From Candidatus Finniella inopinata (lineage in GTDB: Bacteria; Pseudomonadota; Alphaproteobacteria; Paracaedibacterales; CAIULA01): a stretch of DNA of 64,000 nucleotides. The notes under the pieces were generated by a model that was given only the letters and a program-made list of their open reading frames with translations, was not told where the DNA came from and searched no databases. The translations under genes were made by a program, and so were the position numbers. The stretch covers positions 62,001 to 126,000 of the forward strand of contig NZ_SCFB01000005.1 of NCBI RefSeq assembly GCF_004210305.1, in the 5' to 3' direction. Below, in pieces: positions 43,973-53,594 of the stretch. Every line of letters starts with the position of its first letter. Position 1 is the stretch's first letter.

Positions 43973-45274
43973 ATGTTCTCAAAGATTTCAAAAATTATAG
44001 AATCCAGGCGTTTTTTGCAACAAAGTCGTAATTCCACATTGATGGTTGTTTTAGGGATTGTGATTGGATTGTTGATCATTTGGGTTGCTTTCAAAGCTAT
44101 GCAGCCAATTGTGAGGAAAGTTTGTGTCTACGTTTTAGACAGTCAAGAAGCTGGGGCGAATCGTCAAAGTCGCGTTGTGTCGGTGGAGGGTGAAGTTGTT
44201 AAAACTGGCACGATGACCAAACGTATATCAACGGTTGGTAAAATTATCGCCAATGCCTCTGTCGTTTTAAAGTCAGAATCACATGCTAAAATTAAGGAAA
44301 TCTTATTCACTGAAGGGGCCTCTGTTACAAAAGATCAACCCCTTATTCAGTTTGAGGATTCTGATGCTAAGGCCGAGTTAAAGCAGGCAGAAGCTCAGGT
44401 TCTTTTAACAAAAGCCGACTTCGAGCGTATCGAACAACTGCATAAGCAAAAAATTGGTAGTACCAAAGATTATGACAAGGCCCGTGCAGAAGCAACGATG
44501 GCCGAAGGGCGATTAGATGCGGCTAAGTCAAAGCTTGACAAAATGCTGATTAAGGCTCCCTTTGAGGGGACAATCGGCTTGTTGGTTGACAACTTAAGTG
44601 TGGGTGCGTTTGTCCAAGCAAGCCAAGAATTAGTGACGGTTGTTGATGCCACGCCCATTAAAATTGATTTCAAAGTTCCTGAAAAGCATATTCATGACAT
44701 TGGTGTTGGTCAAACCGTTGAAGTTCGAATTGACGCCTTTAAAGACCAAGTTTTCAGGGGTGCGGTAGAAGCCGTTGACGCAAAAGTTGAAGCAGAAAGC
44801 CACAGTATTTCGCTTAGGGGTTCCATCCCAAACGAGGATCTTTTATTACGCCCAGGTTTGTTTGCCAACATCAGTCTGATTATTGGTGAGCAGGGTGATA
44901 TCATCCAAATCGACGAAGCGGCTGTGGACCGTGAGGGCGAAATTGAGTTTGTTTGGGTCGTTGAAAAAGGAAAGGCTGTCCGGCGTCGTGTGTTGACGGG
45001 TATTCGTGAAAATGGAAAAATGGAGATCGTCGCTGGTATCCGTGCTGGACAAATTGTCGTGACAGCTGGACAATTAAAATTAAGCGATGGTGTTCGCGTG
45101 AAGCTGTCGAACTTGGATCCTGAGCCCGAGGGCAAGGATTCGCCAGCAGAAGGGGCAGAACCAAAACCAAAAGAGGATTTGGCCGCTCAAACTCCGGCTC
45201 CAGCCCCTGTAACAACAGCGGCACCATCCGATAAAGAGCCTGCTCAAAAAGACGCAACCCCAGCTCAAAAATAA
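43973..45274 (+). CDS. RND efflux periplasmic adaptor (membrane fusion protein)
   Basis: 433 aa. An N-terminal membrane anchor (about 23-46) is followed by the lipoyl/hairpin region (ILFTEGASVTKDQPLIQFEDSDAKAELKQAEAQVLLTKADFERIEQL), the beta-barrel (IKIDFKVPEKHIHDIGVGQTVEVRIDAF) and the membrane-proximal domain (IDEAAVDREGEIEFVWVVEKGKAVRRRVLTG). A Pro/Ala/Glu-rich tail of about 45 aa is unusual. It joins an inner-membrane RND pump, encoded 24 bp downstream, to an outer-membrane channel not present in the window. Confidence 0.92.
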   Translation: MFSKISKIIESRRFLQQSRNSTLMVVLGIVIGLLIIWVAFKAMQPIVRKVCVYVLDSQEAGANRQSRVVSVEGEVVKTGTMTKRISTVGKIIANASVVLKSESHAKIKEILFTEGASVTKDQPLIQFEDSDAKAELKQAEAQVLLTKADFERIEQLHKQKIGSTKDYDKARAEATMAEGRLDAAKSKLDKMLIKAPFEGTIGLLVDNLSVGAFVQASQELVTVVDATPIKIDFKVPEKHIHDIGVGQTVEVRIDAFKDQVFRGAVEAVDAKVEAESHSISLRGSIPNEDLLLRPGLFANISLIIGEQGDIIQIDEAAVDREGEIEFVWVVEKGKAVRRRVLTGIRENGKMEIVAGIRAGQIVVTAGQLKLSDGVRVKLSNLDPEPEGKDSPAEGAEPKPKEDLAAQTPAPAPVTTAAPSDKEPAQKDATPAQK

Positions 45275-45298
45275 TAAGACGAAATTGGATCAGAAACG

Positions 45299-48200
45299 AT
45301 GAAGTTATCAGAAATTTGTATTCAAAGACCTGTTTTCGCATGGGTGATGACATCGGTTATCATTGTGGTGGGTTTGGTCGGCGGTTACCGACTGCCCTTA
45401 CAGCAATACCCTAAAATCGAACGGTCTTTTATTACCATTGAAACCAGCATGCCAGGCGCTGGCCCCGAAATTGTGGAAGCACAAGTGACGCGCATTATCG
45501 AAGATGCTGTCGCGGGAATTGAGGGTATTGAGAGCATTACCTCGATTAGCAGTACCGAAGACAGTAAAGTCACCTTGGAATTTCGCGCTGAACGCCTTAT
45601 AGAAGACGCCACCAATGACATTCGTGACAAACTGAGCAAATCACGTGACAAATTACAAGATGAATCCATCACTGAACCGATTTTGACTAAGTCACGTGCC
45701 GAAGAAAAAGCCATTATGACGCTGGCGTTAACCAGCAACACCGTTCCAGCCAGTGACATGTATGATTATGCTGAACGCGAAATTCGAAAAGACCTAGAGG
45801 CCCTTCCTGGGGTCGCCCGCGTGGATGTTTTAGGTGCTGGTCAGTACGAGATGAACATCTTTTTAAACCCGGTTCGATTGGCAGCTTATGGCATTACGGT
45901 CAATGAAGTTTTAACCGCCCTTAAGCGGCAAAGTATTGAAAAGCCCGCGGGTAAAATTGTTAGCCGCGATCGTGAATATTTGGTCACTACAGTCGCAAAA
46001 CTAGAAAAACCAGAAGAATACGAAAACATGGTGATTGTAAATCGCAAAGATTATCTGGTGCGTTTGCGCGATATTGGTCGGGCCGAGGTTACCTCGAAGG
46101 ATCGAAAAACCCGTACCCGTTATAATGGAAAACCCGGTATTAGCATCGGCATTATTAAGCAATCTGCATCCAACCCGATTGATGTTGCGCGTAATGTGAA
46201 AAAAGAATTGGACAATGTAAGTAAACACTTACCCGATGGCATGTCGATTCACACCGGAAATGATCGCACTATCTTTATTGAAAAATCAATTAAAGAAGTT
46301 TACAAGACTATTTTTGAAGCGACAGCTTTGGTTATTTTGGTCGTCTTTTTATTCTTGCGGTCGGTACGGGCTTCCGTGATTCCCCTGATCACCATCCCAG
46401 TTTCATTGGTTGGTGCTCTGTTTATTATGTATTTGTTAAATTTCAGCATTAACATGTTCACGTTAATGGCGATGGTCTTAGCTATTGGATTGGTGGTCGA
46501 TGACGCGATTGTGGTGTTAGAAAATATATACCGTTATCTGGAAATGGGTTATAAGCCCTTCGAAGCGTCTGTTCGGGGTATTCGCGAAATCAGTTTCTCT
46601 GTTATTGCCATGACGTTAACCTTGGCTGCTGTGTACGCCCCGATTTCTTTAGCGCAAGGATTAACGGGAAAATTATTAACGGAGTTTTCCATTACGCTTG
46701 CTGGTGCGGTTATTTTGTCAGGGTTTGCCGCCTTAACGTTATCGCCTATGATGTGCGCCCGTATGTTAAAAGCACATGTAAAGGAAAAAGAAGAGGGGCC
46801 TCAACAATTAGAACTTTTACCATCATTTAACCCCTTTACAAGGTTCATGACTAAATTTAAGAGCGACGCCTGGTTGATACAGATTGAGAATACGTATGGT
46901 CGCTATCTGCGTTTGGCTTTGTTCTACCGTCACTATGTTCTTTTGGCAGCCCTTGCGTTTGCGATCGTTGGGTATATTGTCCACCATAATTTACCGTCGG
47001 AATTAACCCCACGTGAGGATCAGGGTTGGATCAATTTGGAGGGTCAATCTCCACAAACAGCCACATTGGAATATACTGAACGGTATGTAAAAAAGATCGA
47101 CGACATTTTGGAAAAAGTTCCCGAAATTGAACGACGGGTGACGCAGATTGTGAATCCAACATTTGATGGCAGCATTCAGCTTAAACCTGATCGTAAGCGG
47201 ACAACTGATGAAATTACCCTAGACCTTCGCAAGCAATTTGAAGATATCACGGGTATTGAAATCAAGATTAACAGCGGGTCTTCGGGCATCAGTGGCGACG
47301 ATAACCGGGCAGTGCAATTTGTCCTGCGTGGCAACAAGTCTTACCGTGAACTGAAAGATATTGCGCACAATATGACAGCGTCGCTTTATGCATCACAAAA
47401 AGTGATGGGCGTAACCTCGGAAATTCGGGGCGATACGGAAGATTTCACCGTCAGCATTATTCGTGACAAAGTTTCAGCGTTGGCTATTGAACCGGCAACG
47501 ATTGCAGATACGATCGATGCGCTGATTCGTGGGCGTAAGGCCAATACCTTTAAACGCGATAACAAAATCTATGACGTGAAGATCGAGGTTGAAAACAGTT
47601 CCCGCGCAAGCCCCCATGACATTACCAATTTGTTCGTCAAATCCGGCGATAAAGATGGAACGTTGGTGCCTCTTTCAGAGCTTGTAAAAGTCCACTCACG
47701 GGCTGGACCTATTGAAATTCACCACCACAACAGAACACGTGCCATCACAATGAACGCCTTCTTAAAGCCTGGAACAAGTATGGGCGATGGTGTAGAAATG
47801 GTCACTGAAGTAGCCACCGATGTGATGCCATCCGATGCACGCATGGACTTTATTGGGGATACAAAGCGGTTCTTGACGGAAAGCAAAACGATGCAATTCA
47901 TTTTTGCGTTGGCTTTGTGTTTCATTTACTTGGTGATGGCGGCGCAATTTGAAAGCTGGCGCGATCCGTTTATTATTATCCTCAGCGTCCCAATGTCTTT
48001 GGCGGGTGCTGTTATTACTCTGGCCTTTATCGATGGAGGTACATTGAACTTGTATTCCAACATTGGTTTGGTCACTCTGATAGGGTTGATTACCAAACAC
48101 GGTATTTTGATGGTCGATTTTGCCAATGGTTTGCGTGACGACCGGAAGTTTTCGGCCCTAGAAGCTATTATTGAGGCTTGTAGGTTGCGTTTACGTCCTA

Positions 48201-48430
48201 TTTTGATGACGACGTTTGCGATGATTCTGGGTGCACTTCCCCTGGCGCTTTCTGGGGGTGCAGGTTCCGAAAGCCAGCGCCAGTTAGGATGGGTTATTGT
48301 GGGTGGTATGACGATTGGAACGATGTTTACACTGTTTGTTGTGCCAGCTTTTTACACCTATTTATCGGCCAAAAAACGCAAAGCTTTGGTCGATTTGCAC
48401 TTCCCCGGTGATGTTGCTGTCCAGGCTTGA
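45299..48430 (+). CDS. RND-family efflux transporter (AcrB/MexF-like inner-membrane pump)
   Basis: 1043 aa with the 12-helix, two-loop RND architecture. Segments typical of the family include PQQYPKIERSFITIETSMPGAGPEIVEAQVTRIIEDAVAGIEGIESI, LAIGLVVDDAIVVLENIYRYLE (helix 4 with the proton-relay Asp pair), LLTEFSITLAGAVILSGFAALTLSPMM and GLVTLIGLITKHGILMVDFAN. Together with the adaptor it exports toxic compounds or drugs driven by the proton gradient; the substrate is unknown. The end overlaps the next gene by 20 bp. Confidence 0.93.
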   Translation: MKLSEICIQRPVFAWVMTSVIIVVGLVGGYRLPLQQYPKIERSFITIETSMPGAGPEIVEAQVTRIIEDAVAGIEGIESITSISSTEDSKVTLEFRAERLIEDATNDIRDKLSKSRDKLQDESITEPILTKSRAEEKAIMTLALTSNTVPASDMYDYAEREIRKDLEALPGVARVDVLGAGQYEMNIFLNPVRLAAYGITVNEVLTALKRQSIEKPAGKIVSRDREYLVTTVAKLEKPEEYENMVIVNRKDYLVRLRDIGRAEVTSKDRKTRTRYNGKPGISIGIIKQSASNPIDVARNVKKELDNVSKHLPDGMSIHTGNDRTIFIEKSIKEVYKTIFEATALVILVVFLFLRSVRASVIPLITIPVSLVGALFIMYLLNFSINMFTLMAMVLAIGLVVDDAIVVLENIYRYLEMGYKPFEASVRGIREISFSVIAMTLTLAAVYAPISLAQGLTGKLLTEFSITLAGAVILSGFAALTLSPMMCARMLKAHVKEKEEGPQQLELLPSFNPFTRFMTKFKSDAWLIQIENTYGRYLRLALFYRHYVLLAALAFAIVGYIVHHNLPSELTPREDQGWINLEGQSPQTATLEYTERYVKKIDDILEKVPEIERRVTQIVNPTFDGSIQLKPDRKRTTDEITLDLRKQFEDITGIEIKINSGSSGISGDDNRAVQFVLRGNKSYRELKDIAHNMTASLYASQKVMGVTSEIRGDTEDFTVSIIRDKVSALAIEPATIADTIDALIRGRKANTFKRDNKIYDVKIEVENSSRASPHDITNLFVKSGDKDGTLVPLSELVKVHSRAGPIEIHHHNRTRAITMNAFLKPGTSMGDGVEMVTEVATDVMPSDARMDFIGDTKRFLTESKTMQFIFALALCFIYLVMAAQFESWRDPFIIILSVPMSLAGAVITLAFIDGGTLNLYSNIGLVTLIGLITKHGILMVDFANGLRDDRKFSALEAIIEACRLRLRPILMTTFAMILGALPLALSGGAGSESQRQLGWVIVGGMTIGTMFTLFVVPAFYTYLSAKKRKALVDLHFPGDVAVQA

Positions 48431-49277
48431 AATCTTTAAGGTCGAACCTCACCAGCTGTTTGATCGCGCCCTCTACAAAAGGCGGCGTCAACAGCTGTTG
48501 AAGGGTTCAATATATTTCAAGTTCGCAAAAGAGGTATCAAAACGCCTTCAGGAACGTCTTTCAGGCCTTCAAAGTGATTTCCAGACCGTTTTCCAAACCG
48601 GTGACGATCAACACCTTTTGCAGCAGTATTTAAAAGCCCATAAAAAAACGGATTTTTTTGTCCAAGAAGGCGCATCGGTCCACTGTGACGAGGAAGCCTT
48701 TCCCTTCACCCCCAACAGTTTTGATTTAATTTTGCATGTGCTAAACCTGCACGCGGTTAACGATGTTCCAGGCGTTTTGACGCAGGCCCTAAACTGTTTA
48801 AAGCCCGATGGTTTTTTTCTGGCGGCATTTATCGGCGACAATAGCTTTCAAGAGCTGAAAGCGGTTTTAGAGACCGTTGAACTGGAACACCACGATGGTT
48901 TTAGTCAGCGCATCTCACCCTGGATTCGCACCCGTGACGCAGGGTCATTGCTGCAACGCGCTGGTTTTGGCTTGCCGGTTGTCGATTGCGACCGGGTGGT
49001 GATTTATTATCCGAATTTAAAAATGCTGTTGCAAGATCTGAAACAATCTAAGGAAACCTCTTTCCTGATGAACCGTCAGGCGCCGCCTTTGACGCGTTCT
49101 TTTCTTTCTAAGGCTGAAGCCCTGTATAAAGAAAGGTTTTGGGATGAAGGTCAACAAGGTATCAGAGTCAGCCTTGATATCGTTTACATGGCCGGGTGGC
49201 GCCCAGCCCCAAACCACCAAAAATCCCTGCAACGGGGAAGTGCAAAACACCATTTGGGTGACTTTTTATCATTTTAA
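48411..49277 (+). CDS. Methyltransferase-fold protein (BioC/NDUFAF5-like)
   Basis: About 288 aa starting at the ATG at 48411, inside the 3' end of the RND gene; the ORF is open further upstream but only as the pump's other frame. The sequence FDLILHVLNLHAVNDVPGVLTQALNCLKPDGFFLAAFIGDNSFQELKAVLETVELEHHDGFSQRISPWIRTRDAGSLLQRAGFGLP matches BioC/NDUFAF5-like proteins of alphaproteobacteria. NDUFAF5 is a complex I assembly factor in mitochondria. The glycine-rich SAM loop (GxGxG) is not recognisable (VFQTGDDQHLL at the place), so SAM binding may be lost or altered. Its last 9 bases overlap the convergent transporter gene. Confidence 0.75.
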   Translation: MLLSRLEIFKVEPHQLFDRALYKRRRQQLLKGSIYFKFAKEVSKRLQERLSGLQSDFQTVFQTGDDQHLLQQYLKAHKKTDFFVQEGASVHCDEEAFPFTPNSFDLILHVLNLHAVNDVPGVLTQALNCLKPDGFFLAAFIGDNSFQELKAVLETVELEHHDGFSQRISPWIRTRDAGSLLQRAGFGLPVVDCDRVVIYYPNLKMLLQDLKQSKETSFLMNRQAPPLTRSFLSKAEALYKERFWDEGQQGIRVSLDIVYMAGWRPAPNHQKSLQRGSAKHHLGDFLSF

Positions 49278-49934
49278 GGCCGCAGGTGTTGTTCTCGCGG
49301 TTGCGAATGTCATCACCCAAACGCCCCCATAAAACAAAGGGGTGCTGCAAATTGTAAAAAATAATTTGTATAAATAGCTGTTATAAATAAGCAGGGACAT
49401 ATGTTCTGGGGGTAAGATGCCAAAGGCTGTCATAAACCCAATGACAATAGTCGTGTCGATAAATAAAGAAATAGCCGTACTGCCATTGTTCCTAAGCCAC
49501 AGGTGCTTTCCATTGGTAAGTTTCCGTATCCACAGGTACAAAATGATATCAACGGCCTGGGCTGTATAACAGGCAATAAGAGAGCCCATAAACGCAATGC
49601 TATAGAAACCAAAAACTTTATGGAAGGTTGCATCATCAATCTTAGACCAACGCGTGGCTTCCAATATGCTCATTCCCGCGATTATAAAAGCCGCAAGCGT
49701 ATTCACAATAATGGCGAACCGAACGCAAAAGTTGGCCCTTTCTTTGCCATAAAATTCGGCAATAAGGTCAGTCAATAAGAATGTTAGAGGGTACAATACG
49801 GCTCCCACTGACAGCTGGAAAGTATGAAAAGGCAACGGCAATGAGACAAATTTTTGATAGGTCAAATTGCCGATGACAAGCAGAACAGAAAATAAGATGC
49901 AAAGGCTTGTGTAAATTTTTTCGGCAGTGGTCAT
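49269..49934 (-). CDS. yhhQ: Queuosine precursor transporter (YhhQ/VUT family)
   Basis: 221 aa with six predicted membrane helices. The family pattern is visible: GNLTYQKFV near the N-terminus, GAVLYPLTFLLTDLIAEFYGKERA, FMGSLIACYTAQAVDIILYLWIRKLTNGKHLWLRNNGSTAISLFIDTTI. YhhQ-type proteins take up queuosine precursors such as preQ0/preQ1 for tRNA modification. No queuosine synthesis genes are near. Upstream a perfect -35 hexamer (TTGACA on the minus strand, 49987-49992) lies within the intergenic region, without a convincing -10. Confidence 0.9.
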   Translation of the reverse strand: MTTAEKIYTSLCILFSVLLVIGNLTYQKFVSLPLPFHTFQLSVGAVLYPLTFLLTDLIAEFYGKERANFCVRFAIIVNTLAAFIIAGMSILEATRWSKIDDATFHKVFGFYSIAFMGSLIACYTAQAVDIILYLWIRKLTNGKHLWLRNNGSTAISLFIDTTIVIGFMTAFGILPPEHMSLLIYNSYLYKLFFTICSTPLFYGGVWVMTFATARTTPAALK

Positions 49935-50453
49935 CTTAAGGCCTTAATTTTTTGTACACTTTCAGATAATCTTTCAAAGTTCCCTTTGTCAACCCTTGCC
50001 TGCAACTATACACTTTGCAGGAGGGGTTGGGGTGTTACTTACACCCAAAAACGTTAAGATCGTTTCTGTGTTTCCATTGCCGATGCGACCGGTTTATCAA
50101 AGGCTTTGAACGTTTATTGCCATTCACCTTGAACTTTAGTTAAAAGACTAGATGAAGGGAATTGCCGGTAATATTTTTCAGGAAGGACGTTTCTAAAAGC
50201 ATCAGTTAATCTTCCCAGCGGCTCGTCCTAATAAACGTTCTTAAATCTTGCAGGTTACTTTGAATCCTCTCTAGTTGAGCTTTCTTTGCAGCGTCAGTGA
50301 GGAAATATTTTCTTTCCGACCCTAAAAACCTATTTAGGTAAGAGTTATGGCGCCTTAAAAATTTCCACGTAAGATTTTATGACAGTAGGATGCTTGACTG
50401 TAAAAATTAATTAAAATTACAATCAAATATTGACAACCTAACGTTTGATTTTT
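49935..50453. other. 510-bp intergenic stretch with a strong hairpin and a gene remnant
   Basis: No intact gene. A long imperfect stem occupies 49990-50029 (left arm caacccttgcctgcaa, right arm ttgcaggaggggttg). A 57-codon open remnant lies on the minus strand at 50206-50376. The remainder is AT-rich and precedes the exported protein gene at 50454. Confidence 0.6.
50206..50376 (-). pseudogene. Remnant C-terminus of an unknown gene
   Basis: An open stretch of about 56 codons without an ATG encodes WKFLRRHNSYLNRFLGSER and then KYFLTDAAKKAQLERIQSN LQDLRTFIRTSRWED before a TAA at 50206-50208. The composition is protein-like. It is probably the 3' end of a decayed gene; the parent is not in the window. 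Confidence 0.35.
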
Positions 50454-51623
50454 ATGCACACTTTTCTCAAAAAAACCTTTCTAACCCTTGTCTTATTAGC
50501 AACAAGCACATGCTTGTTACAAGCGGCAGCGGCCGGTTCTTCTACAGATGATCCTGATCTGGTCGGTATATCGACAGGACCTCTCACAAGTAGTAACCCT
50601 TCAGAATTGTCCGTAAGCGCAAGCTCCGTCCAGGCCGCAGCAGCTATTTCCAACGAGGATAATCTGGATCAAGTTGTTGCTTCTGTTGATGCTGGTATGC
50701 AATGCCTTACGGTAGGCGCTCCATCAGCATCCTCTCTCCTCGCTCAGGCAAAAAGGGCTAAACAACACCCATCTTTTACCTATTGGGAAGATATAAGCAA
50801 ACTTTGCATGCTAAATTTCGATACAACCCATATCAACGGATATAGCCAAGCAAACATTGAGTCCCTAAGGGCAGCTATTGATCTTTCTGAGTATGGACAA
50901 AGTCAATTCAGCGAGATGTTAAAAAATTCAAAAACACTTATTGATGATTCCAAACTGACAAGCCTTGTGGATACCGCTTACACAGAACAATTTGCCAGCG
51001 CCCTTCGGGGTTATCTTTTGATGGCAGCTGGGCGTTATGGGGAAGCTCAAGCATCTTTTGACAAAGCTGGTTCCACGGTTAGTACCGAGCTAAAAACGAA
51101 GGCCCAAAAGGCGATAGAAAACTCAAAAAGTGAGGCGGCTGCCGCTTCGGAACGTGTGGAATATGAATGGCTTGGCTTTAATCGTGAAACAGGGCGCGCT
51201 TATCTTGCGGTACAAGCAACAGCGGGTGATACGAATGCGAAAGAAAGACTTGATGAAGCAACAAGATTGCTTACAGTAACCGATTCTGCAGAGACAAACC
51301 GTATTAATGCTGAGATAAGTGACTACGTTGCCAACATTTATATACGCCAGCAGCTGTCGTGTCTTGATCAGTTTCGATATACACATCTGTCAGGACGCTC
51401 ATTTTATGAACAACAAATAATGATGGGAAACCAGAGCGCGCGTCATGCACTTAATTATATAGCAATGAGTGGCGTTCTTGGATTTAGTCACAAAGTCATG
51501 CTTGCTTATTTGAAAAAGAATATCAGTAATGGTAACCGGGCAGCGTTAGAGATTTTTGAGGATCCGGAAGACCCTTCTGCCATTTGGTTTTTACACTTCT
51601 ATTTTGGGATCAGAAGATTTTAA
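50454..51623 (+). CDS. Exported helical-repeat (TPR/Sel1-like) protein
   Basis: About 389 aa from the ATG at 50454; an ATG-like start three codons upstream is also open. The signal peptide is KKTFLTLVLLATSTCLLQAAAAG. A Ser/Ala-rich linker (about 30-85) precedes a helical region with TPR/Sel1-like spacing (FASALRGYLLMAAGRYGEAQASFDKAG; RAYLAVQATAGDTNAKERLDEATRLL; GNQSARHALNYIAMSGVLGF; YLKKNISNGNRAALEIFED). Such repeats mediate protein contacts and are common in secreted proteins of intracellular bacteria. The exact family is not recognised. It ends at a strong hairpin. Confidence 0.65.
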   Translation: MHTFLKKTFLTLVLLATSTCLLQAAAAGSSTDDPDLVGISTGPLTSSNPSELSVSASSVQAAAAISNEDNLDQVVASVDAGMQCLTVGAPSASSLLAQAKRAKQHPSFTYWEDISKLCMLNFDTTHINGYSQANIESLRAAIDLSEYGQSQFSEMLKNSKTLIDDSKLTSLVDTAYTEQFASALRGYLLMAAGRYGEAQASFDKAGSTVSTELKTKAQKAIENSKSEAAAASERVEYEWLGFNRETGRAYLAVQATAGDTNAKERLDEATRLLTVTDSAETNRINAEISDYVANIYIRQQLSCLDQFRYTHLSGRSFYEQQIMMGNQSARHALNYIAMSGVLGFSHKVMLAYLKKNISNGNRAALEIFEDPEDPSAIWFLHFYFGIRRF

Positions 51624-51653
51624 GCAACTATCGTGAAATAAAAAACTTCAAAC

Positions 51654-51678
51654 TCACCAGGTCTTGTTGGCCTGGTGA
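51654..51678. terminator. Convergent terminator hairpin
   Basis: Perfect 8-bp stem tcaccagg / cctggtga with a 9-base loop between two convergent genes. Read on the minus strand it is followed shortly by a gttttttatt run, so it should serve the ymdB side best. Confidence 0.7.
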
Positions 51679-51702
51679 ATGAATGAAAAGGGATAACCAT
51701 CT

Positions 51703-52533
51703 TTAACCAATCTCGATATCATCCAACGACGTCTGCGACAAACATCCCCCCAGACGAATGGGGAATATTTTTTCAGCCAAGCCCGTTGCATCATTGGTCA
51801 CCAACAACAATCCACATAAAGTCGCCTCACCCTTAGCCGGCAGGGGACGTTCAGGCGATGGCAGACGTTTTGTGAATTTGTACAATGGCATCTCTTTGGC
51901 CATACCGATAACTGAGTCATAATCACCGCACATACCCGCATCACTTTGATAAGCCGTTCCACCAGTCATAATACGATGATCGATTGTTGGGACATGGGTA
52001 TGGGTGCCCACAACCAGACTGACGCGCCCGTCGCAAAAGTGCCCCATGGCCATTTTTTCCGACGTGGCCTCGCCATGAAAATCAAGGACAATGGCCTGTA
52101 CAGCGTGGGGCATGGGGTATTTTTTCAAAACCCCCTCCACTGACTGAAAGGGGTCGTCCAGCGATTCCATAAACAACCGGGCCATGGCGTTGATAACCAA
52201 CACTGATTGCCCTTTGGCTGTCGTGTGAATCACATATCCCTGGCCCGGGCTGGAATCGGGATAGTTAACAGGGCGCAACAATCGCTTGTCACTGTTGATG
52301 GTGCCAATGATTTCACGTTGATCCCAGATATGGTTGCCCGTGGTAATAACATCAACGCCCCATTTATAGAAATCACGACAAATGGTTTGGGTTATGCCAA
52401 AGCCATTGGCCGCGTTCTCTCCGTTCACGATCACGCAATCCAATTGAAAGCGTTGCCGCAGTTTGGGAATATGATGTTCAATAACGTCCCGGCCACTGCG
52501 GCCCATGACGTCGCCACAAAACAATATTTTCAC
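51703..52533 (-). CDS. ymdB: YmdB-family metallophosphoesterase
   Basis: 276 aa, member of the TIGR00282/YmdB calcineurin-like group that in other bacteria hydrolyses 2',3'-cyclic nucleotides. Metal-binding motifs are FCGDVMG (DxM variant), VNGENAANGFG, TTGNHIWD and the late VGTHTHVPTIDHRIM. The start begins the metal site at residue 8, leaving no room for a longer N-terminus. It is 3 bp downstream of kdsB, so the two are probably co-transcribed. Confidence 0.9.
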   Translation of the reverse strand: MKILFCGDVMGRSGRDVIEHHIPKLRQRFQLDCVIVNGENAANGFGITQTICRDFYKWGVDVITTGNHIWDQREIIGTINSDKRLLRPVNYPDSSPGQGYVIHTTAKGQSVLVINAMARLFMESLDDPFQSVEGVLKKYPMPHAVQAIVLDFHGEATSEKMAMGHFCDGRVSLVVGTHTHVPTIDHRIMTGGTAYQSDAGMCGDYDSVIGMAKEMPLYKFTKRLPSPERPLPAKGEATLCGLLLVTNDATGLAEKIFPIRLGGCLSQTSLDDIEIG

Positions 52534-52536
52534 GGA

Positions 52537-53274
52537 TTATTGCCTTTCAAACCAATTTCTGGCCGCTTCAAGGTCCAATGCTGTGTCAACGGTGTGGGGG
52601 ATGGTCTCAACCAATTCCACATCGATCCGCATGCCAGCCTCAAGCGCGCGCAGTTGTTCCAGACGTTCTGCCTTTTCCAAGGGCGACGCGGGCAGTGAGA
52701 CAAACTTTTCCAAGGCTTTATAACGATAGGCATAAACGCCAATGTGGTGATAGTGAGTGTCGGCTCCAAACGGAATGGTCGCGCGCGAGAAATACAATCC
52801 ACGCCCGCGAGTGGCGGATTCTTTGGCCAGAGCAATCTTCACAACATTTTCATTGGACAGATCCTGCGGATTTTCAATAACGCACGCAATGGTTGCAATG
52901 TCTACAGCTGGATTTTCCAAGGGGCGCAGGACAGCCTGTAAAACAGACGCGCTAATATTGGGCAGATCGCCCTGTAGGTTAATCACAATCGAGGGTCTGG
53001 ATTCAGGCGACAAAGTTTGAATGGCAGCCCACATACGATCAGTGCCAGAGGGAAGATCAGGGTCTGTTAAAATGGCCTGTCCGCCGTTTTGATGAACAAC
53101 CTCAGCAATTTCAGGCCCACAACAGGCAACAGAAACAGGGCCCATATCAGCCTCTAGCGCCCGACGTAATACCTGAACAACCATGGGAAGGCCATCAATC
53201 AAAGCCAGCGACTTGCGTTCAAGGCGGGTAGATGCTAGACGAGATGGAATAATAATCAACGGTTGAAGGGACAT
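52537..53274 (-). CDS. kdsB: 3-deoxy-manno-octulosonate cytidylyltransferase (CMP-Kdo synthetase)
   Basis: 245 aa. It activates Kdo with CTP for lipopolysaccharide inner-core synthesis, showing the cell makes at least a Kdo-lipid A. Motifs are IIPSRLASTRLERKSLALIDGLPMVVQVLRRA, QGDLPNI and YFSRATIPF, and the C-terminal ERLEQLRALEAGMRIDVELVETIPHTVDTALDLE is typical. Start ATG at 53274 gives the standard N-terminus. Confidence 0.96.
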   Translation of the reverse strand: MSLQPLIIIPSRLASTRLERKSLALIDGLPMVVQVLRRALEADMGPVSVACCGPEIAEVVHQNGGQAILTDPDLPSGTDRMWAAIQTLSPESRPSIVINLQGDLPNISASVLQAVLRPLENPAVDIATIACVIENPQDLSNENVVKIALAKESATRGRGLYFSRATIPFGADTHYHHIGVYAYRYKALEKFVSLPASPLEKAERLEQLRALEAGMRIDVELVETIPHTVDTALDLEAARNWFERQ

Positions 53275-53594
53275 AGGGCGTTTCCTTTAAAACACATAAA
53301 ATTTCCTCACCTTAACAGATTTTATAAATTTGTTAATCTTCCTTATTTATCGCATGTGAATGATTTCGCTTGGTAATAACAACCGAAAGCTCGTCAATGC
53401 TATGACAAGGGGAAGCCCAGGAAATGATTTGAATGAGGTATAGTCCTTATGTCCGGATTTTTTTAAAAATTAGACCAAAATTTAAATAAAAGATTTTCTC
53501 AATTAAGATGGTTTTCTGTAATTATTTCTCCTTTAACTTTGGTCTGCTTCAGGGTATGTTGAGGGCGTCAAAAAAAGCTATGGGAGGTTTTATT
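53275..53594. other. 320-bp AT-rich intergenic region
   Basis: No ORF with coding character, tRNA or clear hairpin. It presumably holds the kdsB promoter (minus) and the promoter of the small ORF at 53595 (plus). Other than poly-A/T runs, I see nothing further. Confidence 0.6.

Noticed and set aside
49935..50050. A preQ1 riboswitch before the queuosine precursor transporter
   Set aside because: An A-rich stretch before a possible ribosome-binding site resembles the end of class I preQ1 aptamers, but the required stem and C-rich loop are not seen.
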